From positions 1,178,001-1,242,000 of the forward strand of contig NZ_AP014546.1 in assembly GCF_016592555.1 (NCBI RefSeq): a stretch of DNA of 64,000 nt. The letters are read 5' to 3'. The translations under genes were made by a program, and so were the position numbers. Position 1 is the stretch's first letter, and each line of letters starts with the position of its first letter. The notes under the pieces are model-generated. The model ran no database searches. It saw only the letters and a list, made by a program, of their open reading frames with translations, and was not told the origin of the DNA. Of the stretch, positions 8,593-16,788 are shown piece after piece. The DNA comes from Neptunomonas japonica JAMM 1380. Lineage in GTDB: Bacteria; Pseudomonadota; Gammaproteobacteria; Pseudomonadales; Balneatricaceae.

Positions 8593-9066
8593 ATGAATTA
8601 TACCCCTATAAATGAGTACCGTTATCTATGGTTTTATCAACATAAGGATATGCCGGTTCCTGAAGATGACCTTGTCCAGATCAAGCCGTTAAGCAGCGCA
8701 AGAGCAAGCGAAATTTGGGCGCTGAACATCAGCACAGATAGCTTGGATGCCAGTGCATTAGCAAAAGATGATTGGGCAAGCAAAGCAGATACTTGGTTAG
8801 AGAAAGGCTTTTGGCAAGGCGCATGGGACAGTGATGCTGAAGCGTTACCTGAGGTGCTGGCAGAATTTATTCAATGGGAAGGAAACAGCATTGTATATTT
8901 TTGTTATGCAGGTGAGCATATCGTTGAAACGACATGGGACGTTTTTAGAAGACATTGGAAAAACTTTTTATTTTTAGATGATGGGCCGCTATTGATAGGC
9001 AAAAAGCGCAAAGAGGCTGTGCAGTTTCAGCAAAATGGTTCTTTTGCTGTGGGTAAGCGCCCTTAA
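8593..9066 (+). CDS. DUF2947 family protein
   Basis: A 157-residue soluble protein rich in tryptophan and acidic residues, starting MNYTPINEYRYLWFYQHKDMP and ending in a basic tail KKRKEAVQF. The opening segment with the following DLVQIKPLSSARA matches the DUF2947 family of gammaproteobacteria as recalled. No catalytic motif, signal peptide or membrane segment is visible. The function is unknown. The gene stands alone. Confidence 0.7.
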   Translation: MNYTPINEYRYLWFYQHKDMPVPEDDLVQIKPLSSARASEIWALNISTDSLDASALAKDDWASKADTWLEKGFWQGAWDSDAEALPEVLAEFIQWEGNSIVYFCYAGEHIVETTWDVFRRHWKNFLFLDDGPLLIGKKRKEAVQFQQNGSFAVGKRP

Positions 9067-9136
9067 CCAAGATACGTTGCAACGCCGCTAAATCGTTATG
9101 TGAATTTTTACGCTTTAGCGGCGCTGCTTATTTATT

Positions 9137-9508
9137 TTAAGCCTTGGCGTCATCTACCCAATGCAATGCTTGCAGAAACTGGCGTTCTTCAAAGTGTTGA
9201 GTTTCGCCCTTAATTAAATGATTACCTAGTTTTGTCGCCCACTCTATCCAGTCGGGGCCTCCAACAAGGGCTACACGTAAAAAATCTTCGGTATGTGAGA
9301 GGCCTAGTTTCGCATCCTCCCATATTGCGCCTGCTTCCATGCCGGTAAAGGATGGGTCAAGGTAAATCACGACACGTAATGGTCCATAAGTGGGTAGTTT
9401 TTCTTCAATTAGTGGGACCAGCACATCTTTATAGTCGTCAGCCGTCAATGAATCTGATGCTTGAACAACGATTAGGTCTCCAGCCGTGTCGGGCAAAATG
9501 GATAGCAT
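9137..9508 (-). CDS. STAS/SpoIIAA-like protein (DUF3478)
   Basis: A 123-residue single-domain protein with the SpoIIAA-like fold signature: an N-terminal beta strand (IVVQASDSLTADDYKDVLVPLIEE), then LRVVIYLDPSFTGMEAGAIWEDAKLGL, RVALVGGPDWIEWATKLG and a C-terminal EERQFLQALHWV. Family members are small STAS-type proteins found mainly in proteobacteria, suspected in lipid or membrane stress; there is no defined biochemistry. The gene is monocistronic. Confidence 0.78.
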   Translation of the reverse strand: MLSILPDTAGDLIVVQASDSLTADDYKDVLVPLIEEKLPTYGPLRVVIYLDPSFTGMEAGAIWEDAKLGLSHTEDFLRVALVGGPDWIEWATKLGNHLIKGETQHFEERQFLQALHWVDDAKA

Positions 9509-9831
9509 AGGTAGTCTCTACATTGTTGTGATCTATTTTACGTTGTATTTTGCGCCAAAAATCTATCAAGAAACAGCTAAAAAAGTAAATCACTGTGGTT
9601 TTTCTCATAATTTATCGAGGCGTTACTTTTAGTAAAATAGTGTGGTTATTGGTTACGTCTAACCCCGTTTTATCGTGTGTGTGAGCGCACTTTGAGCAAA
9701 AAAATAAATCTGTATTATAGTTAGATAAGATCGCCTATGAGGCAATTACAGAAAGTCTCTGGATAAAGTAGTTAAGCAAGAAAGAAGCAGGTTTCGCTTC
9801 TTCACTCGGATTAATGACCAAGGATGGTTTT
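9509..9831 (+). promoter_or_regulatory. Intergenic region with possible promoter and leader hairpin of the DNA ligase gene
   Basis: This is a 323-base gap. A possible plus-strand promoter is TTGAGC (9692-9697) with TATTAT (9713-9718), though the 15-base spacer is short. The leader then contains a 7-bp hairpin, AAGAAGC (9782-9788) / GCTTCTT (9796-9802), upstream of the AAGGA ribosome site at 9820-9824. Nothing coding is seen. Confidence 0.4.
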
Positions 9832-10734
9832 ATGAATTCCCCTTTTATTAGGCATGTTGCAAAGCTGCGCTGTGCTCCCCATGTTTTATCGTCAATAACC
9901 TGTTTTGCGTTAAGTACTTATGCCTTTCAAGTGAACGCCACTGACGCAAATATTTTGCCACCATTGCAGTTGGCAAAAAGCCTTGATCATGCAAGCTTAC
10001 AGGTTGATTTGAATGGCTATTGGTATGCAGAAAAGTTAGATGGGATTCGTGGTTATTGGGATGGAGAGCACCTCGTAACCCGCCAAGGTAACCATATCCA
10101 TGCTCCCGAATGGTTTATACGATCTTTGCCTAATATAGCAATGGAGGGGGAGCTATGGATTGGCAGACAACGATTTGACAAGGTTTCTAGTATCGCAAGA
10201 CAGCATAAAGCAACGGATTCGGATTGGCGCTCTGTTAGTTTTTTTCTATTTGATTTACCGCACTACCCAGGGACTTTTGAGCAGCGTAGAACGGTACTGG
10301 AAAAATGGGTTACTACTATTAATGAACCGCATATTAAAGCCGTTACTGTCTCTACTTTTAAGTCACAAGCTGCACTTGAAGAGCAGCTGTTGAGTTGGAC
10401 TAAACAAGGGGCTGAGGGGATCATGCTTTATCGGGGCGCAGGGTTGTACCAAGCTAAGCGTACGGATGATCTCCTGAAGCTGAAAAGTTATGAAGATGCC
10501 GAGGCTCGCGTAATTGAAATACTACCAGGTAAAGGAAAGTATCAAGGGATGTTAGGGGCTTTACTGGTGGAGGACAGTAATGGAGTCAGGTTTAGAGTAG
10601 GCAGTGGCTTTAGTGATGCAGAACGAAAAGCACCTCCAGAGGTTGGCAGTATAATCACCTATCGTTTTAATGGAAAAACCCGTTACGGTAAGCCTAGGTT
10701 TGCCCGCTTTGAGCGTATTCGTAATGACTTTTAA
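9832..10734 (+). CDS. ATP-dependent DNA ligase, Lig E type, exported
   Basis: A 300-residue minimal ligase. The nucleotidyltransferase motif I is EKLDGIRG with the nucleophile Lys68, followed by EGELWIGR, motif III FFLFDLPHY, motif IV AEGIMLYRG and motif V LLKLKSYEDAEARV; a small OB domain ends RFARFERI. An N-terminal signal-like stretch ending YAFQVNA indicates periplasmic export, as known for Lig E of Neisseria and Vibrio, which is thought to work on extracellular or incoming DNA. ATG 9832 is chosen over ATG 9814 because AAGGA lies 7 bases upstream of it. Its stop overlaps the convergent DnaJ gene by 4 bases. Confidence 0.88.
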   Translation: MNSPFIRHVAKLRCAPHVLSSITCFALSTYAFQVNATDANILPPLQLAKSLDHASLQVDLNGYWYAEKLDGIRGYWDGEHLVTRQGNHIHAPEWFIRSLPNIAMEGELWIGRQRFDKVSSIARQHKATDSDWRSVSFFLFDLPHYPGTFEQRRTVLEKWVTTINEPHIKAVTVSTFKSQAALEEQLLSWTKQGAEGIMLYRGAGLYQAKRTDDLLKLKSYEDAEARVIEILPGKGKYQGMLGALLVEDSNGVRFRVGSGFSDAERKAPPEVGSIITYRFNGKTRYGKPRFARFERIRNDF

Positions 10735-11363
10735 CGTGTAGGTAATAAAATCTCATAAGCTTCACGAATAGCAATAAAGTTATTGGGATCACCCCCTTTA
10801 TCGGGATGGTGTTTGGCAGCCAATAAGCGAAACTGTTGCTTGATAGTTTCAGGGGAGGAGGCGGTATCAGTTAGCTCTAAGGTGTTGAAAGCCGTTACAC
10901 GTTGTTCCGGGTTTAAAAAACGTTCCCAGAAGCTATTTAATAACTGCTTAACCGAGGATTCATCGGCACTATTGTAGTGAGCCCAATCCAAATAATAAGA
11001 TCGGAGGGCTTCATTCCTGTTTTGTTCGGGTAGTGTTTCATTGATGTTGTTCACTGTGCTGTCTTCTAATCGAGTTTGGGCCGTACTTTTTATCTGGTTC
11101 GTTTCAACACAGCCTGTTTCAAGGTGAATGTGTAGCGCTGAAATTTCAAGATATAAAGCCTCTTCTTCCCAAAGTGAAATCTGCAGCTGGTAAAGTGCAT
11201 TCATCGTTAAAAAATGCTTCTGAAACAGTGCAACATCGGTGTTTTTATCAAGGGTGTCAAATAAACCAGCAGATTCAATGGCTTGTATTAATGTGTATTC
11301 GTTAAACCCCTGTGGGTGCTTTCTGAGCGTAGCTAATATAATAGCTGTAATAGGGCTTTTCAT
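10731..11363 (-). CDS. DnaJ-related protein with C-terminal J domain
   Basis: A 210-residue protein. The N-terminal 130 residues (MKSPITAIILATLRKHPQGFNEYTL onward) match the DNAJ-related N-terminal domain of gammaproteobacteria. The C-terminal 60 residues form a J domain with the HPD tripeptide in KHHPDKGGDPNNF. The J domain should stimulate an Hsp70 ATPase; the client or anchor function of the N-terminal domain is unknown. It has neither the glycine-rich nor the zinc-finger part of true DnaJ. It is tail-to-tail with the ligase gene, with a 4-base overlap. Confidence 0.84.
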   Translation of the reverse strand: MKSPITAIILATLRKHPQGFNEYTLIQAIESAGLFDTLDKNTDVALFQKHFLTMNALYQLQISLWEEEALYLEISALHIHLETGCVETNQIKSTAQTRLEDSTVNNINETLPEQNRNEALRSYYLDWAHYNSADESSVKQLLNSFWERFLNPEQRVTAFNTLELTDTASSPETIKQQFRLLAAKHHPDKGGDPNNFIAIREAYEILLPTR

Positions 11364-11404
11364 ATTTTTCCGTTTAACCGTGCTCTCAATATTTATTTAG
11401 GCAT

Positions 11405-13132
11405 TTAGCAAGATGTGGTCCGCCGGTCTTTTATTGTTGTATTAAAGCATTCCGTGCGGTTACGTCCATTTTCCTTTGCGTAATAAAGTGCTTGATCAGC
11501 TGCTTCAAATAACTGGTGATGCGAGGCAAAGTTATTTTCTTCAAGTGTAGCCACACCAACACTCACTGTTAGATTGTGTTGCTGAGCGTTGTCGCTTTCG
11601 ATTTTAGATCGAATGCGTTCGCCAATGGTATGTGCTTGTTCCGATGAGGTGTTGGGTAGTATTACCGCGAATTCTTCACCGCCGTAGCGGCTCGGAATGG
11701 TATTTTTACGCGCGGTACTTTGCAGTTTTTTACCAACAAATTTTAGAGCCTCATCGCCTTGCGAATGGCCATATTTATCGTTGTAGTGTTTGAAATTGTC
11801 AACGTCGATAATCAATAACGACAACAGGCCTTGCTTATGACCTTTCACGTTATCAAACTCTTTGGAGAAACGTTCGTCAAAAGATCTTCGGTTGGGCAGG
11901 TTAGTTAAGGAGTCTATATAACTGCCTTTTTTATACTCATTAACTTTACTGCTCATGGCTAATGATAGTAGAACCATCTCTATTAAAGAGCCGATTTGTT
12001 GTCCATTTTGTGTCCATGTATTGTGTGGCAGTATCCCAAAAGATTTGAGCATATAAGCAAAAATGCCAATTAATAGCGTGCTCCATGCTACGAGATAATA
12101 CCGGGCTGGTTTTGAGCCTCTGGAAAAAGCTATGAATCCCATAGCCATTAGCTGGACCGTGCACAAAATGGTAATGATCGACATGGGAATAATGATCAAT
12201 CTATAGGACACAAAAGGAGAGATGAACAGAGGAATTGTACTTACGATGATTAACCCAGATGTAATATGGTTTGATACGGGAGAAATATCTTTAATGGACA
12301 GTATCGAACGGGAAAATTGTAACGACCAAATTAAAGAGAGCGATAGCAAAATAATTAAACTTTGGTTCGCCAACCAAGGACTCGCAGGCCAGAAATACTG
12401 AAAAGCTAAACCATTCATCACAGCAAAGAATAACCCATAGCTAGCGAGATAGAGCAGGTAATAGATGAATGTTCGATCTTTTATAGCGATAAACAGTAGC
12501 AGGTTGTAAAAAACCAGAATGATAAAACCGCCATAATAGATGCCTGTGATCAGATGGTTGCTACTGACCGTGTCAAATAGGCTGGTCTCAGATTGTAAGT
12601 CAAGACCGATATTAATGGGACCGCTGGACTCAAAGCGCATGAAAATGGTCGTTTCAGTATTAGGGAGCAATTCAATAGGGAATAGAAATTCCATAAAGTT
12701 GATAGGACGAGTGGAGAACTCTCTACGGTCTCCAGTTGAATAGCTTATCCAGGTATTATTGTGCTGCTGGCTATGAAAATCTACGTAGTCGATTAAGGGG
12801 TAGTTTTGTCGAATCGTCACTCTTTGTATTTTTTCATGATGATTAACTATTCGTAGTTTTACCCACCATGCTGATTCACTAAACCCAAAGTTTGCGGCTT
12901 TATTCAGAGGCTTAAACTGCTGTCCAGCTTTTGGGTTTGAAAAATCTTTATATGTTAGTTTCTTCGTGGCGTCTTCATATATATTGATAAACGGTGTCAA
13001 ATCTATGGCCGAATCCATTGTAGTAACGGTTAATACTTTTTCGGTCTCATCGGCCTGTGCTGAGCTGACAAATGAATTAATCATGAGTAACACAATGGCT
13101 AGCTTAAAAGTGCTAAGGAAACTCTTAATCAT
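11405..13132 (-). CDS. 7TMR-DISM diguanylate cyclase
   Basis: A protein of about 575 residues. It has a signal peptide (to SSAQADE), an extracellular 7TMR-DISM sensory domain (about 30-165), seven hydrophobic segments (about 180-385), and a C-terminal GGDEF domain. The active loop is GGEEF within RYGGEEFAVILP, with DVDNFKHYNDKYGH for substrate and Mg2+ binding. GGEEF is a catalytically competent variant, so it should make cyclic di-GMP in response to a periplasmic ligand. ATG 13132 is preferred because AAAGGATC lies 5 bases before it. A 140-base gap with a large inverted repeat separates it from the patatin gene. Confidence 0.87.
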   Translation of the reverse strand: MIKSFLSTFKLAIVLLMINSFVSSAQADETEKVLTVTTMDSAIDLTPFINIYEDATKKLTYKDFSNPKAGQQFKPLNKAANFGFSESAWWVKLRIVNHHEKIQRVTIRQNYPLIDYVDFHSQQHNNTWISYSTGDRREFSTRPINFMEFLFPIELLPNTETTIFMRFESSGPINIGLDLQSETSLFDTVSSNHLITGIYYGGFIILVFYNLLLFIAIKDRTFIYYLLYLASYGLFFAVMNGLAFQYFWPASPWLANQSLIILLSLSLIWSLQFSRSILSIKDISPVSNHITSGLIIVSTIPLFISPFVSYRLIIIPMSIITILCTVQLMAMGFIAFSRGSKPARYYLVAWSTLLIGIFAYMLKSFGILPHNTWTQNGQQIGSLIEMVLLSLAMSSKVNEYKKGSYIDSLTNLPNRRSFDERFSKEFDNVKGHKQGLLSLLIIDVDNFKHYNDKYGHSQGDEALKFVGKKLQSTARKNTIPSRYGGEEFAVILPNTSSEQAHTIGERIRSKIESDNAQQHNLTVSVGVATLEENNFASHHQLFEAADQALYYAKENGRNRTECFNTTIKDRRTTSC

Positions 13133-13236
13133 ATTGATCCTTTGACTACTCAAAAATAAGGATTGTTAAAGAATTAGGTGCTTTTCAATATTAGATTTTT
13201 TGAAACTTCAAACGCTAGTTTTCACAAATCATTATA

Positions 13237-13278
13237 GAACAGTTTCAACCCCTTGCTTTGTGCATGGGGGAACTGTTC
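13237..13278. repeat. Long inverted repeat between lipase and diguanylate cyclase genes
   Basis: The outer arms GAACAGTT (13237-13244) and AACTGTTC (13271-13278) are perfect, and an inner CCCC/GGGG pair (13249-13252 and 13266-13269) extends the stem. It lies just after the stop of the patatin gene, but no T run follows on the minus strand. Instead, a TATAAT-like hexamer (13231-13236, read on minus) directly abuts it. It could be a weak terminator or an operator for the diguanylate cyclase. Confidence 0.45.
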
Positions 13279-13293
13279 AAGCATTGGTCCGTT

Positions 13294-15462
13294 TTACAGT
13301 AAGCTTTTTACTTTATCGTCATTTAACATCTGCCAGCCTAAGTAGTAGCCTAGTTCACGATATGCTTCAAACTGCTGTTCTGTAAAAAACTGGTCGACAG
13401 TAGATTGGTGAGGAAAAGTAGGATGAAGCCTTTTATAACTGAGAACATCAGGACTAAGCCCATGGATCAGGGTCGGTTTGATGTAAATTAAGTGGCCAAT
13501 TTTTCTTTCTGGATCGCTGTCTCCTTTGGGGTATTCAATTCTTGCAATAGCAAAGCCGCGTTTAGCAAAGTGGTAATGTTGCTTGTTTGTTTCGCTTTGT
13601 TCTGTATCAGAATTTGGAGTAACCGCCTCAAAAGGATAGTCATCAAGAAAAATGGTATTAATACCAAAATCAACACGTGCTTTTTCTATGGCATTAGCGA
13701 GGTCACTAAACTGGTATTGTGCATCTGCGCCAGCATCGGTTACGACAATAATATCTAGCCGCCGTCTAAATAGCTCATAAATCGCAAGGTTTTCAAAATG
13801 TCCGCCGTCAGATAGCTCTACCGCGCGATCATCTTCATGTAACCCGCTGTTCAGTGATACCCCACCTTTTATGCCGGGGTATATATAGTTTGGTGGAAGC
13901 CAGCTCTTATCTGTTTTTGGATTGTCTGCCCAAAAACCTAGTCGTAAATTGAGCAGTGACATTAATGTAGAAACAAACTGGTTAGTGGTTATGCCTTTAC
14001 CGGCTACACCCGCATTGGGGTTTGCGGCGGCACCTGAAATGGCCATTGCTGTCGGCAGAGTGACGCCACTGCGAAAAGTGTTATACATGTAGGCTTTGGT
14101 TTGGCGCCAGCCGGTAGCATCACTGCCACAGTAAAGAGGTGATATGGTAAAACTGTCGCCTTTTCTTCCGCGATACTTTGCATTATGGGAATCTGTTAAT
14201 ACGATATTACAGTTGATTAAATGATAGGGACGCTGGTTTGGCGCCTGACACATATTATGAACTTTGCCGGTGTTTGCCTTGAGTGCTAGTCCCCAGCGTC
14301 CAGTCTTTACGCTCTCAGGATCAGGCATGAACGTTTCCATTAAGCGGTTACGATACATGTAGTTCAAACCAAAAAAGTTGACATTACAGACTAAGCCGAA
14401 CAGTAGTGAGCCTGCTGCAATGGAGTAAACCCAGTCTTCACAATGAAGATTAACGTAGAGGGCTGAAACATAGGCGCCGTAGAGCATGCCAAATAATAAG
14501 AGTATTGCGCCAATAACAATTTGAAATGAAGAGGTTCCTTGAGCCGTTGAGTTCATTTGTTTGCGTCGGTAAAACAGGATCAATATTGCGCCAAATAGCA
14601 TGGCGAGCGAGGCGGTACTTGCCCCGGCAATATTAGAAGCGGTATCTGAGTCCTCTTCCACGGCCATTACCAGTTTTGCGATGATTGATACATTGTCGTG
14701 TATGTACGGCATTGAGCCGATGACGAGTAACATAATCATTATATTAATTAAGCGACCTAACCATTTTTGTATAAAAACGGAAAATTGATACCGTGTGCCT
14801 TTAAAAAATGAATAAAGAGAATAGAACGTTGATGTCGCAATCCACAGAGCGATAAGTGCACCTAGTGCATATAGGCAGCCAGTAAAAAGCTTTTGCTCCG
14901 GTACGGCATACAGAGCAATACTCATGACGCTTGTTGCTAGGGAGAAATAGATAGCTAATGAAACCAGCATTGTTCGTAAAATGGTGGCGATAAGGGACTG
15001 GGAGCTTAAGCCATGTCCTGGGATTAAATAATTACCGTGTTGTCTAATGAAGTCGAGAATAGCGTTTTTGCTATTCTGTTTACCTCCCTCTCGTTTTCTG
15101 CCAAAAGGGAAGTTATCAGGTCGGGTTCCATAGTGTTCGCCACTATCGTTTTTCTGGCTGAGAAACCAGGTAAGCGAAGCGCCTAGGTACCCACCACCAG
15201 AGACAGTAGACAGGTAGTCCATTTTTTCTAGTTGTTTATCAGAGACCAGTGACTGTAAAACACCCATAGCAAATGAGGCTGAACGAATTCCTCCACCCGA
15301 AAATGCTAACCCCATGCGTTTTTGCTCTGGCTTTTTACCAATATGCGCCGATTCTTGATCGAGGATGTCACGAATGTTTTTAGTATATGGCGCCATATAT
15401 TTATATCTCGTTCTCAGTAGTGAGAAAGTAGCCCCTGAAACGTCCTGTTTGAGGGCATGCAT
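13294..15462 (-). CDS. Membrane-associated patatin-like phospholipase
   Basis: A 722-residue protein. The patatin N-terminal block contains the oxyanion-hole motif SGGGIR at 55-60 and the nucleophile Ser88 in STVSGGGYLGA (a variant of GxSxG). A cluster of about six hydrophobic segments (roughly 165-375) is inserted next, and the catalytic Asp lies in the later motif LSDGGHFENLAIYELFRRR. It should cleave acyl esters from membrane lipids with the Ser-Asp dyad. It is the third gene of an apparent operon with the P450 (44 bases upstream) and the RoxA-like cytochrome. A start at MAPYTK (15396) is an alternative. The lipid substrate is unknown. Confidence 0.85.
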   Translation of the reverse strand: MHALKQDVSGATFSLLRTRYKYMAPYTKNIRDILDQESAHIGKKPEQKRMGLAFSGGGIRSASFAMGVLQSLVSDKQLEKMDYLSTVSGGGYLGASLTWFLSQKNDSGEHYGTRPDNFPFGRKREGGKQNSKNAILDFIRQHGNYLIPGHGLSSQSLIATILRTMLVSLAIYFSLATSVMSIALYAVPEQKLFTGCLYALGALIALWIATSTFYSLYSFFKGTRYQFSVFIQKWLGRLINIMIMLLVIGSMPYIHDNVSIIAKLVMAVEEDSDTASNIAGASTASLAMLFGAILILFYRRKQMNSTAQGTSSFQIVIGAILLLFGMLYGAYVSALYVNLHCEDWVYSIAAGSLLFGLVCNVNFFGLNYMYRNRLMETFMPDPESVKTGRWGLALKANTGKVHNMCQAPNQRPYHLINCNIVLTDSHNAKYRGRKGDSFTISPLYCGSDATGWRQTKAYMYNTFRSGVTLPTAMAISGAAANPNAGVAGKGITTNQFVSTLMSLLNLRLGFWADNPKTDKSWLPPNYIYPGIKGGVSLNSGLHEDDRAVELSDGGHFENLAIYELFRRRLDIIVVTDAGADAQYQFSDLANAIEKARVDFGINTIFLDDYPFEAVTPNSDTEQSETNKQHYHFAKRGFAIARIEYPKGDSDPERKIGHLIYIKPTLIHGLSPDVLSYKRLHPTFPHQSTVDQFFTEQQFEAYRELGYYLGWQMLNDDKVKSLL

Positions 15463-15506
15463 GTAAAGAGGGTTTACTTAAATCTTTCGTAGTGCTTTAA
15501 AGCTAT

Positions 15507-16760
15507 CTAATCAATAGAGTCGAACTCAATAGAATAGCTCTCAGGAAATGGGCCTCCTTTGAAGTCCATTGCCGAGCTTGGTCGAACATTGGGTAGTTTT
15601 AATATTCGTTTAACAATTTCGGGGATCTGCACGCGGCTAAGTTGATCGCCAAGGCAGGTATGCATGCCATGCCCCATATGTAGGTAATGGTAGGCTGGCC
15701 TATCGATACAAAATTGTGAGGCCGCTGGAATTTGCCGCCCGTCTTTCATTGCGGAGCGAGTTGAGACAAATACTAATGAACCTGCTTTTATGGTGGCGCT
15801 TCGTAATGTACCGCGCGCAATTTTATAATCGCGAACACAGCGACGTACCACAAAAGGGTTGATGGGGTTAAAACGTAAAGCTTCCCAACAGTATTGATAG
15901 AGAAGGTGGTTGTCGTCGGTTTTGGCTGCTTTAATAGCTTGCTCTAATATCTTTGGACGTTTAAACAGCTGATCCAGAATTTGCACAACTGCTTGTGAAG
16001 TTGTTTCTACACCACCTACTAAAGTGCCCATGATATTGGCTACGATTCGCTCATCGTCAAAATGAATAGCTTCAGGGAAGTGTGATTTTAGTAAGCGTGA
16101 CAATATGTCATCCATTTCTGGTTTTTTTTGTAATGCCTCACGTCGTTCTGGTATCAGTGTGTGCAGATAGGCTTTCATCTCATGACCTGCATCTATGTTG
16201 TTCTGATGTATTACTGAGTCATTATCTAAATTATGAAACATGTCTAGTTGGGTCGCTAGTGACCAACGGAACATGGATTTCATATCAGGGCCAGGAAAGC
16301 CAAAGTATTCTCCGGTTAACTTCAGTGGTACCCAGCGGGAAACGGTATTAACGATTTCAATTTTTTGGTTTTGTATTTGATGCTCGACTGCTTCATTCAC
16401 TAAAGAGGCGACTTTTTCTCGGATAAAGGGCAGGTCTTCACGTTGCATGAGGGATTTCATAATCCCTTTATCGCGTTGATTGATGGTGGTGCAGTCGCGA
16501 CCTAGCATAAAGGGGCCAACACAAGGATCAATCATTGGACCATAAGTTACATTGAATATGTCTGGAAGGTTTAACACCTCTTGAACGTCGTTAAATCGGG
16601 TAATAAAAACCGGACCATTGCCGGGCATTACTAGGTTTGGCCGTGTATTTCTTATCATCCCGAAAAGTAAATCAGGTTTGCTTTCGATCATATAGCCAAG
16701 AAACTTAGCGACTAATCCCTTTTGGGATGGGTTCTTTGCTTGTGTATCAGTCGTTGTCAT
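15507..16760 (-). CDS. Cytochrome P450
   Basis: A 417-residue soluble bacterial-length P450. The haem-binding loop reads MGHGMHTCLG with the thiolate Cys369; the usual leading Phe of FGxGxHxCxG is Met here. The oxygen-activation helix has GGVETTSQ, and the ExxR motif appears as EALR. There is no membrane anchor. It sits 28 bases after the RoxA-like gene and 44 bases before the patatin-like lipase, so the three are probably co-transcribed. No ferredoxin or reductase gene is adjacent. Either it borrows electrons from a distant system or it uses peroxide or hydroperoxide substrates; the latter is speculation from its neighbours. Confidence 0.88.
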   Translation of the reverse strand: MTTTDTQAKNPSQKGLVAKFLGYMIESKPDLLFGMIRNTRPNLVMPGNGPVFITRFNDVQEVLNLPDIFNVTYGPMIDPCVGPFMLGRDCTTINQRDKGIMKSLMQREDLPFIREKVASLVNEAVEHQIQNQKIEIVNTVSRWVPLKLTGEYFGFPGPDMKSMFRWSLATQLDMFHNLDNDSVIHQNNIDAGHEMKAYLHTLIPERREALQKKPEMDDILSRLLKSHFPEAIHFDDERIVANIMGTLVGGVETTSQAVVQILDQLFKRPKILEQAIKAAKTDDNHLLYQYCWEALRFNPINPFVVRRCVRDYKIARGTLRSATIKAGSLVFVSTRSAMKDGRQIPAASQFCIDRPAYHYLHMGHGMHTCLGDQLSRVQIPEIVKRILKLPNVRPSSAMDFKGGPFPESYSIEFDSID

Positions 16761-16788
16761 TTTTACGGCCTGTATTTACTAAAGCAGA